DNA from: Bedellia somnulentella
Taxonomy: Eukaryota > Arthropoda > Insecta > Lepidoptera > Bedelliidae
NCBI GenBank assembly: GCA_963576735.1
Contig: OY755183.1
Span: 12,047,213 to 12,111,212, forward strand
Reading direction: 5' to 3'
DNA: 64,000 nucleotides
Made by a program: the position numbers and the translations under genes. The notes under the pieces were generated by a model. It had not been told where the DNA came from. It saw nothing but the letters and a program-made list of their open reading frames with translations, and did no database searches. Shown here one piece after another: positions 25,801-37,800 of the stretch (positions are counted from its first letter, which is position 1; every line of letters begins with the position of its first letter).

Positions 25801-28800
25801 CGACTAGTGTTCAAATCCTGGGTCGGGCCTACACCAATTTGTCTTTTCTAAAGACATATGTGTGGTTAATTTATCATAATAATAGATAAGTTGTTCTTTG
25901 TCATTTGACAGTGTATTCGTACAAAATTCAATCGGCCTGACAACTATCACGGGAGTACACTGACCAAACAAAACGAGGGTACTCTGAACACCAGGTGACA
26001 ATGTCACGTGATGTTCAGAAGTATTAGTACCTCTGAAAACCCCTTTGGCGTAATAAGGCGTGAAAGTTTGGGGTTTTTTTTCATATCCATACTTATTGTG
26101 CATTTAATTGAGACGCCGACAGAAACAGACATCGAATATCAGTGCTTCGTGAAGAATATTGGAAAATATAAGTGTGGCGTGTGCCTAATGATTTTTATAT
26201 CAACTTAACTCATACGTTCATGCCGTCCATGCATCTCCAAAGAAGTGGCAGAAGTTCTTATACATCTTAATATCACGTGACATTAATGTCAGCAGGTACC
26301 CACGCTTTTATTTGGACAGTGTATCCACGTGAGAGGGGTCTTTCGCCTTTTTTGTACGAATTCACTGTCATAAATAAAAATAACTTAGCCTTGTGCAATT
26401 CCTCACAATGTGGTCCTTCACCGATTACAACCATATGAAAAAAAATACCAAACATATAGCTCTAAAAAAGACATAGCTTCTGGTGTAAACCCGACGACTC
26501 TGGTTTCGAAACCACACTTCTGCATAATAGGCGATCGAGCTGCATACTACTACTATTTATACAGGGTAAGTGCGCAAGTCAGTAGCGGCGTCAGACTGAC
26601 TGACTTCTAAATATTCGTGTGCGAATATTTAAGTCAGCGCTGACTTCAACCGCACTGTACTGACTTAAAACAGTTCACATTGGGTTTTTTTCGGGTCAGC
26701 GCTGACTTGACTCGAATTCGGAGTCAGTTACTTACCCTGTATAAATCCCGCTTTAGTGTATGCATGATTATTACTGTCAAGTGTTCTACATAATATTAAC
26801 ACGCTAAATTTACTTCCATTCAGTCCAAAAACACCTACAAAAATTGAAGCCGTCAAATTAACAGCCGAAACATTAATTGAATTCAAGTTATTCGGCAAGT
26901 GAAAACTTGATGTTATATGGCTTCTACTTCACGTTGCTTGGGTGAAACCTCGTGACCTATTTAACCAGGTTTTAGCGGTATGAAAGCCTTGAACTTTTAG
27001 AGAGCCTAAACTTCTGTGAGCCATTGAAATATGCGGTGGAATCCGTACAAACAAGTTTGAAAAACTTAAACCTTTGAAAGAAAGTAAGACGTAACATTCA
27101 TTATTCTCATATTATTTTAAAATTAACTAGATCAACATCCACGTTTGCGCCGTATATTGACAATGGGTTAACTTATACTTAAAATATTATCTGTATTTTT
27201 TTGTCACTTGATGTTGAGAATACCAGAATATTGTTTGGACGTAACAGATGAAATTTAACGAACCACCTACCTATACTCATCGACCCAAATATGGGGTACC
27301 TAAATAAAAATCTCATCATCTGTGTATAAACTAAGCCAAATAGGTTTCCCTCAACGCTTACTGCCCAAAGAATTGAACCTGTGGGAGTACTGTTAGAGCA
27401 CACACTACAGCGGACTCACTCGCACATAGCAGCGTCTCACTCATATGAGTGAGATAGTGCTGATATCATAACCCTACATCGCGGTATGTAATTGTTTTTC
27501 GAGCTAAGCATAAATACAAATTATAAGTTGGTACATGCAGAGTGGCCAGTATATCTTTTCTGTTTCCACAAACCCAAGTGTCATGCTATCATGTTGTGAG
27601 TTTTCCCCCGTTGAACAACCAAGGCTTAATACGTATATTACGAGTGAATGAAACAAGTAGCTCCTGTATTGGAAATAGCATGCAAGTAAAAGGGGAAAGC
27701 CTATCACCGCTTTGTACAATTCACTGTTATATGACAAAGAACCACTTGGCCATGTAGGTTCCCTAAGGATGTTTTCCTTAACGTTAACAACCATGAAAAA
27801 TCAACCAATGACTTAAGAAAATACAGCTTGGTGTAAGCCAGAACTAGCAGTACTAGGAACAGGTTTTGAACAAGCAATTCCTGCATGAGAAGAGGTGGTT
27901 CTCCTACTGAGCTACAACGGATACATATAAATACAATGTAACACAGATATAAACACCCACATTAGTAAAATTAATGTTTCTCTCAGCTGGGATCAATCAC
28001 CGAATCCAAACTAATCTATCGACATCATCAATTTCAATATTGTGAAAACATTAGTTTGGCATTTATTAGCATTCCAGGAACCTGAATTTCAGAGCACAAA
28101 ATCATAGCAACAATTTGTGGGAACTGTTTTGTGCCGATAATTGCAATTACGTCAGGAATCTACCGACCTAAATAAAACTCACTCATTGGGAAATTAGTGT
28201 CATTCAATCAGAACAAAATTAATTAGTTGATATTACGAGTTCCATCATAGAGATTGGATAGTGAAATAGAGCTTCGCATATGTGGTTGCTTTTCAATCAG
28301 TGACATTAAGCTATAACTATCCTCGCATTACTCGTGGTTGTACATACATACATATACTCACGGCTATAAATCCCTTAACGGGGTAGCCAGAGCTTTGGAA
28401 TGAAAAATTCCTCAGCCACTTTTGGAAGTTGATTGGGGAAAAGATGGTAATAATAAATGTTTTTGGTGACGGGTCTCCAACCACATCGCCCAAAAATCAC
28501 TTAATAAGCCCCTATACCCTTAGTCGCCTCTTACGATCACCCACGGGTAGAAATGGGGTAGTGTTATTCTAAGCTGACACTACACGGCTAATAATCGTGG
28601 TTGTAATCCCAGAAATTGTTATGTAAGGCTATGTACTACTCTGTGTAAAAAGTATCGGGAATATGTCAATAAAAAGACCCGCGTAAAAGAGGTCGTTCAA
28701 ATTTTTTTACTGCATGTTGGTAGCACTGTACTGATTTAGCGCGCAAAATTTGAGCGGGATCTGTCATTAAATTTGATTTAAACTACATTTTTTGTTGGTC

Positions 28801-31800
28801 ATAGTTTTGAGTCCTCGGCGATTTTACAATGGAAAATATTGTTGAACAAAGAGTGTGCCTTAAATTTTGTGTTTCGAATGATATTTCATGTGGTGAATCA
28901 CTAAAAATGTTGCGAAATACCTACGGAGAAGAAGCTAGTGCTCGAAAATCGACGTATGAGTCTGAGAGAGTTGTCTTGTGAGGTGAACATATCTTTTAAG
29001 TCCGTCCACAACATTCTCATTGACATTTTAGGCATGAAACGCGTCGCCGCTCGACTAGTTCCAAAAGAGCCCAATTTTGTTAAAAAAGCGCAGCGAAAGC
29101 ATGTCGCTGAAGACATGGTTTCCCGAGCTTCTACGGATCCGACCTTTATGAAACGTATAATAACTGGCGACGAGACATGGGTTTATGAGTACGACATGCA
29201 AACAAGCCAACAGTCTTCAGAATGACGTCTCGAAAACGAGCCGAAACCCAAAAAACCGCCGCAATGTCGCTCCAAAATGAACGTGATGCTGACAGTTTTT
29301 TTTACTACCGTGGTGTCATTCACTCCGAATTCCTTCCAGAGGGAGAAACAGTGAATAAAGAATATTATTTAGGCGTCATGAAGCGTTTGCGTGAGAGTAT
29401 CCGCCGAAAACGTCCAGATTTGTGGCAACACAACTCATGGATGCTGCACCATGATAATGCACCATCACACACAGCCATTATAGTGAAAGAGTTTTTAGCG
29501 AAAAATTCAACGAAAGTTCTCGACCAAGCACCGTATTCAACTGATATGGCTCCGTCTGACTTTTTGTTTATTTCCCAAGTTAAAATTACCACTTCGAGGA
29601 AAACGTTTTGAGTCGATAGAAGCCATAAAAGAAAATTCGCTGAATGAGCTAAAGGCCATACCGCAAATAGCGGTATGGCCTTTAGCTCATTCAGCGTATG
29701 TATGTAAATTGGTATAGGCCCGACCCGGGGTATGAACCCTCATTGCCTGCACGATGAGCGGTGTTCTACCCAATGAGCAGATACAATGAGCATTTGTATA
29801 ACACCCACGGTCTAAATAGAGATAAGCTACACGATGCAGCTTTACATGTATTTTTTACTGTATCTCTACCTTTTTAAGTGATTAATGAGTGATGCAGTTG
29901 GCAAATCGTGATTGTTTGTTTGTTCATTGTTTTATTTACAAGTATACACGTACAATAACTATAAGTTCTCATTGGTTAGATAGTGACTATAGATCGCGAC
30001 TTTGCACACTTAGGCTATCCTCTCAGGCTTCATTTACAATTACATTTATCATTTGCCGTGTAGTGCTGGCTTAGAATGTTACTACCCCTTTCTACCCACG
30101 GGTGTCTTAAGAGGCGACTAAGGGTATGGGGCTTTTTCAAATGGTTTTTTGACGATGCGGTTGGAGACCCATCACCAAGAATACTTTATTTCTACCATCT
30201 TGTCCATTCCTATAATTGCTGCACACTCATCAATTAATGCAAACAAGTCCACCTATTATAAAAAGATGTAAATGAAAAAAAAATAGTATTTTTAATTCTT
30301 CAATAATGAAATAGTAGTTAATTACCCTTTTTTAAAATAAACTGACGCAATGCTACAAACTACAACATAAATTAGGGGTTATTTTGAAAATAACACCTCA
30401 AAAAACCAAGGATACTAATAAAAGTGTCGACTCCATATATCAGTCGCTATGTATCTAGCAGCTGAAAACGCCCTCTCAGACTCGACGCTGGTTGGCACCA
30501 ACGTGAGTAAACTATTATAGGCAAATTGTAAAAAGTACCCCTTGTGCCCCCACACTTCCTAAAATGAATCTCGAAAATCTCGTCGAGATCTTTCCAAATT
30601 ACGCCTCGAGATTGATCTCGTGGGATTGGGATTGCATATCCTAGTAGGAACTAGAAACGGATCGCTCACTTTCGTTGGGGGGTTTGTGGACACCAAATGA
30701 CTTGAATTTGCTTCTATCACAGCTCTTTTTATCGCGTTATACTTTTTCACTATTCTATTAATGTCCTTTTTTATGATTAGATCATAGTATTTTTTTTTAA
30801 ATCGTGCTTTCTAATCCCAATTTTATTATCACTTTCAAAATTCATCTCTCTGTTAATCGATGACTCTGTTTACATTTTAAATTAGGTAAGACTAAAAAAT
30901 ATAAAATATTTATTCCGACATTAATATTGTAGTCTAAGAGCCCGCGACGGCCAGACCTTCCTGTAATAATAAAAGCTAAAAGTTTTTCTATGTGTGCCAA
31001 TAGTAAAGGTAAGAACGATCCCCACCCGTGATAACTGGCTAGTGGTGGCTTTGGCAGGTAACAGGTAATAAAGGTGTATACAATTTTACCTTAAATTTAT
31101 TAATTTATAAAACTTATTTTTTATATATTTTACTTAGGTCTATGGGAAGTACTAGTTCTATTTTGATGATCAGTGAGTCAGTCAGTTAACGCCCACATAA
31201 AGAAAAAACTATCAGAACAAGGTTTTATGGAAGATCTGAAAGAAAACATAAGAGTACTTGTTCAGACTTAACGCCTGAACAAATATTACGCAAAAATACC
31301 AACGCGAGAACAATTGCCGTCACCCGTACATACCAGTTAGTACATCAGCACCGCGCTCTCACATTTTCTACGCTTTTCAATGCGTCTGGCAGAATGATAG
31401 AACCCTTGAATGTGTCTGGCTATTAAAGAAACATCATTTAATAGTTCCCCAATTAACATATATAAAATTCAGCTTTTAAAACATAACGTAAGTAAAATTA
31501 CAAAATATTATAGTTTAGGGGTGTCTGGCAAGGGGTTGGAACCGTATAAAGCGTCTGGTAATGCGTGATGTAAGTTCTGATATTATTATAAGTAAAATAT
31601 ATAAAAAATAAGTTTTATAAATTAATAAATTTAAGATAAAATTGTATACACCTTTATTACCTGTTACCTGCCAAAGCCACCACTAGCCAGGTATCACGGG
31701 TGGGGATCGTTCTTACCTTTACTATAGGCACACATGGGAAAACTTTTAGCTTTTATTATTATAGGAAGGTCTGGCCGTCGCGGGCTTTTGCTCTATTGGC

Positions 31801-34800
31801 AGAAAATACTATTTATATTTTTGGTTTGGAGACAACGGCAGCTTTAGCCGAAATGCTTATTAAAAGTACACAATTTCAACGTTTCGAAGTCCCATAGCTG
31901 ATCCCTTCTCCAAAATTTAATCCATTTATCCATTATTTTGATTACAATTTCAATATAGACTATGTTTGACCATTTTTGTATTTTTTTTCGTGATGTTCTT
32001 TGAGGTTTTGTAGTTTAACATTTCCTTAAATAAGGTATTGTTTGCATATAAATGTATGTATTAGGGCTATATATTGTGATAAAATAATAGGTACGTAATA
32101 AAAAAACTAAATAATAAAAAAAATATGTGTAAGCATAGTAATTGAATCAAGGTCAATAAATAAATATAGACGCAGATAATACTCCATTAGAGTGAGTTAA
32201 TTAAAGTTGTCCATTTTAAGTCGATTAAACTGGCTTCAAAGTTCACTCGTCTTAACTTGGCTAAAGCTGTTTTTCAAAAGACCAGTAACAGCAAACTCGA
32301 AGCAATAAAGAGGAAATGAGTTAATTCAAAAACTAATCTTTCTCCATTGCGAAAAAAAATATTTTTTTGAGCTTTAAAAGGAAACTTTTACGTTCACATT
32401 TTACATGAGTTTTTCATTTGTAAGTTCCAAACAAATGTGTTCAGTCCCTACAGTAATATAAGTTGGACATTTGTATGTGTAACCTATCCTGTAACCAGCT
32501 TCATAAATAGGATTGTGAAGTAATGAACATACAAATCAGTTTCAGTGCAGCCATAAAGCATACCAAATAAAGTTTACTCCGCCATTTCTATTGAGAAACG
32601 TAAGATGATTGTGAAATATAGAATGATTACTACTTTATCATCCTTCAATAAATTCCATATCGAATTGCCCATCAGTAGCTTATAGAGTCGGATAATTTAT
32701 TCGTTACCTCATTTGACATCTACTTCAAACGACAAAATCGTGATTTTTGTAAAGACAAAACGTAGAATATAGCAAGATATTATGTATCAAGAGAAAAAAT
32801 ATCTTTATGGTAACATAGAAAGCGAGTTATACTAGATGACCCAAGTAACTTTGTCCACGTGAAATAAGACAAATCATCATCAGAACCTTTTCTGTAGTTT
32901 AAACGTGGTGGAGTACTAAACATTTAATCATTCAAGAATTATACCCCTTATATTACCTCTTTAATCATGCTATCTATTTTTAAAAACCCGCATCTAAATC
33001 CGTTGCGTAGTTGTAATGATTTAAGCATACAAAGGGACGGAGAAAGCGACTTCGTTTTATACTATGTAGTAATTAAGGATGTTACTTGCTTGCTTGTTAG
33101 AATGCAGTAATGAGCCCCACTTCTCCAGTTTAAATATTGTTTGAATGGATGTCGTACTAGCAAATAAACGAAGGTGAAATTTTAAAACTCGTCATTTTGT
33201 TCCATAAGATTATTTTTCCAATTCTATGACAACAAATGGGGCAAAAATTTTCATTTTATAGAAAAACTACGCTTATCTCTTCGGGAAAACTTGATTTAAA
33301 ATATGTCGATATTTACCTTATTATTTTCGGAGGGGGAGGGGTATTAATTTGTTGTAAGTGAAACTTACAGTTACTTTTTTTTCAGGTTTCCACATGGCCC
33401 CAAAACTATCTCGAATATTCCCCGAGTCCTGTCTTCTGATATTCGTGGGTGTTCTCATTGGTGCTCTCCTGTTAAGTACCCATAGTGTGCAGATCCAGCC
33501 ATTGACTCCAGACACCTTCTTCTTGTACATGCTGCCTCCCATCATTCTGGATGCCGGCTATTTTATGCCGAACCGACTGTTCTTCGATCATCTTGGAACT
33601 ATATTGCTGTTTGCTGTTGTTGGAACTGTGTTTAATACTTTGACTATTGGTAAGTGTGAATTTAATGTATAGTTTCTTTATAAATATTCTGTTTTTTTAT
33701 ACTAACGGCTATTTATACTAAAAAGGTGAAGAATCCTGGGCGTTTTCTGTGTAGTGTCGGCTTAGAATAGCACTACCCCATTTCTTCCGGTGGGTGTACG
33801 TAAGAGGCGACTAACGGTTTTGTGGCTTTTGAGGGATTTTTGGGCGATGCGGTTGGAGACCCATCACCAACAACCTTTATTTTACCATCTTTTCCCCACA
33901 GAACTTCCAAAAGTGGCTGAGGAATTTCTGATTCCTTAGCTCTGGCTACCCCTTCTAGGGATTTATAGCCGTGAGTATATGTATGTATGTGAAGAATCCT
34001 CCAGAATTAGAAATGATTCAGACACTTCTGAAAGTTGATAAGGGAAAAGATTATGGTTCTCCAGCCAAATCGAATGACTAAAAAGAACTCAATACCCTAA
34101 ATCACCTCTAACGACACTTGCAGTCAGAAATGGTTAATGGTATTCTAAGCCGCCACTAAACAACTTTCTGGGCTATCCAAGTAAAACAAGGATTTAACTG
34201 TTGAATTAAAAATGCTTAAACATCATGAATTGTGTCTGTAGCTCAAGATAGACAAACATGCGAGTAGAGAAACGAATTTCCGACTCCCAAACCAACTTTT
34301 CTATTTAAATTAGAAACAGTGAAGCATGTTTTGAATATCAAATGGAAAATTTTAAATGACGCTCCACCTCTTTTCAAGGCGTTTGTAAGACAAAAAAAAA
34401 TCTTTACCACATTTGTTTTAAATGGAATAAATTCAATTTCATTTAAATTATTTGACTTATTTAGAAAAAAACTAAACTAATAAAATGGTAACATTATGTA
34501 TTATATGATCGTCTATAGTACAAAACAAAACGGTCATATGTCACACACAATTGACTTGACTATGTCATTGGCCGAGTAAATAGTTGACTAGCATCTTGGT
34601 CCTCAGGTTGTGGGTTCGAATCCCGCTCAGAGCAATGTTTATGTGATTCTTAGTCTTGGATGTTAGATGAAATGAAATATATCGTCATGTTACATACGAT
34701 CATGTTAACTTTAACATAGTTGGAAAGTTGAAATTGTATTAAATAATTGAGGTATTATTTTGCTTTTTTCATAAATCATAATGGGGCATTCTTCAAGCAC

Positions 34801-37800
34801 GAGCCGAATTGCTCTTTATGATGTAATTATAGGTATCTTAGACTAAGTTAAAAATTTTAGACCAAGTGTGCGAAACACCCGATTTGCGCACTTTCAATGT
34901 TAATCACAGTCCAAACGGGTGTTTTTAATTATATTATTTTTATATATTATTTCTGTAAGCCTCTTTCTTGCCCGGAAGCCTGTGACGCGATAAGTTAAGC
35001 TATAAATTGGTTCAGGTATCGTTTTGTACAGTTCGCGGCCGTGGTGTGCACAAAATTCAGACATCTGACTGATTAAAAGTTTCGATTTTGTCCCATAGAC
35101 TTTGCTTGAGTGTCACAAGCGCGCGCAAACTTTAGTCGATCAGAGATGCGCTGTGATTGGTCGGATTTTTTTCAAACCGGCCAATCAGAAAAATTCACTA
35201 GAAATTCAAAAGAGCTGCGCTGTGATTGGTCGGAAATTTTCAAAATAAACTCATTTGATTGGACGCGACGTAGTCGCGCCAGGGTTACCCACTAGTTTTG
35301 TATTATTCTGTTGTCAGATCGTTTTTCCCTTTTATAGATTATAAAAGAGCATCCTTTGATCACGAGCCGAATTGCACTTTGTCGGTTCATGATGTTTTTT
35401 ATGTATCTTAGACTAAGTAGAAAATTCTAGACCAAGTGAGCGGAATAACTAATTTGTACACTTTCAATGTAAGCCACTGCTAATACGTACATAATTAAAC
35501 ACACCCTTATCGCACCAATGGTCACATTTGATCGACTGCCAGATCTGTAAAGTTTTTCTGGCAGGTTTTCACACACAAAAGTTCCATTTTTAAATTGGCG
35601 TCAAGTCACGTTTTTCCGAATTGAATGAATGAATTTTCAACCTAGTCTGAGTATGTTATTGTTAAATCAATCACTAAGTTATGATGTATGTCCTATGTCT
35701 AGAGTCATTATTGTTCTTGCGAAGTAACTTAATTTGTGAGATATACTTATTCGTTTATTAATGAGTCATGGTAATAAAAGTAATATTCAAAGATATAAAA
35801 TAAAAAAAGTATTTAATTTTTAAACAATGTAGTTTATTTGGTCTGTTTTATTGGGTTTTATATTATTCTTCGGAGGGTCAGAACTGAAGGTTAAAGTGTT
35901 TGAAATAAAGTCAAGTAAAGCAATAACTTAAATGTTAATATTTGAACATTGAGTCTGTAACGGGTTCTGGGTACTAAAAGTTATTACAATAGCGTTATAC
36001 ACTTAAAACGTTTTAATTTGAAGTCATAATTATTAGCATTAAGTATACTGAGCTTTTGAAAATCCAACCAAGTGTGAGTCAGACTCGCGCACCAAGGGTT
36101 CCGTACCATATTATATATTATTCAGAAAAACGGCAAAACACTCATGTATATTGTATAGACGCTCCCTAAAAATAGAAATGGTATTACAACTATGTATTTT
36201 TTAAACTGAATGAAATATCTCATTTAGTCTATAAAATATACATATATTATAGATATCCCTCCGTGCTTCGGAGGGCACGTTAAGCCGTCGCGTCGGTCCC
36301 AGCTACTATTACGGTAGTAGTCGTTAGTCTGCCAACCCGCAAGGCCAAATCATCCTATATAGGGCTCGAGCCCCTTGGTGGGGACGTATATCGACTGTGA
36401 GGATATATAAAAAAAATAATAAAAAAAAAACAGTTTCCAAAAGTACATAATATTCGTCTTAACCTAGTTAGTAATTTAAAGTACAAAATATAACATTTTC
36501 CTGTTCCTGAGCTAGGTAATTTACCTGTATTTCAGACAACAATAAACAAAAAAGGCTTAAACTATCAGTTTTCATATAATGGTATTGGTAAGTAGTGTAT
36601 TAATTATTATCAGAATCAATTGTATCTAACTAATTGTATTATTATAATAAAACATTTGCTGTGTAGTGTCGGCTTACAATAGCACTACCCCATTTCTTCC
36701 GGTGGGTGTACGTAAGAGGCGACTAACGGTATGGGGGCTTTTAAGGGATTTTTGGGCGATGCAGTTGGAGACCCATCACCAGCAACCTTTACTTTACCAC
36801 TTTTCCCCAATCAACTTTCAAAAGTGGCTGAGTAATTTTTCATTCCAAAGCTCTGGCTACCCCGTTAAGGGATTTATAGCCGTGAGTATATGTATGTATG
36901 TAAAACATAAAAACATCTTAGATTAACTTATTATATTAAGCAATTCCTCTGATTTCGTGTATGTAAGATCTCAATATACTGTGAATATTTTCGTTCCATG
37001 CGATTACCCGTCTCACATTGAGCAGGAATAAGAATAGACTCTTATTTTTTCTTCGTCTAACACTCGCGCCTTAATGATTAATTAATCTTCTTCAAGGTGC
37101 ATCACTATGGGCATGCGGTCAGACCGGCATGTTTGGCTGCACCACGCCTCTCCTAGACATGCTGTTGTTCGGAGCGCTCATCTCGGCGGTAGACCCGGTA
37201 GCGGTGCTGGCGGTCTTCGAGGAGATTCACGTGGATGAGGTGCTTTATATCGTGGTCTTTGGAGAGTCCTTGTTGAATGATGCTGTAACTGTCGTGCTTT
37301 ATCATATGTTTGAAGCTTATACGTAAGTATTTCATTTTAATGCTATGATTCACCTTTCACACCGGTTTAAGATATTGGAAATATTTTGCTGGAGAATAAT
37401 TTAAAAAGAACTAGCAAGTACTTCTAAGACTGCAACCTTATATTAAAATTGATTACAGTGGTCCGAGACTAGACTGTTGACATTAAATTAAATCACGAAT
37501 TGAACCCGTATGTGAAAATATAAGTAAATCACTTCCTACAGTGAAACCAGTTTTTCAAGATAAATTCTTACAACCTCGGTAGGTTGTTTTTATTTATAGA
37601 TTTTTTTTCTATGCAAATTATTTGTTTCAGTCACAGTTCCCTCCTTCTTATAATTTTAACATCCCTTCCTTCATCTAATTAAAATAATCATCTTTATATT
37701 TGCAGTGAAATGGGTGCATCAAAACTGGAGTATACGGATTTCTTAGCAGGGTTAGCGTCATTTCTGACTGTAGCCGTGGGCGGGACTGCCATAGGGGTGG

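Noticed and set aside
33358..33672. Stand-alone 104-residue membrane protein
   Set aside because: It is exon 2 of Nhe2 with intron read-through on both sides; the phases join to exons 1 and 3.
35110..35295. 61-residue protein with internal repeat (RCDWS)
   Set aside because: Translation of the CCAAT-box direct repeat; no start context or splice support.
34782..35477. LTR retrotransposon with short LTRs
   Set aside because: The 130-base direct repeats do not show TG...CA ends, primer-binding site or polypurine tract, and the interior has no coding capacity.
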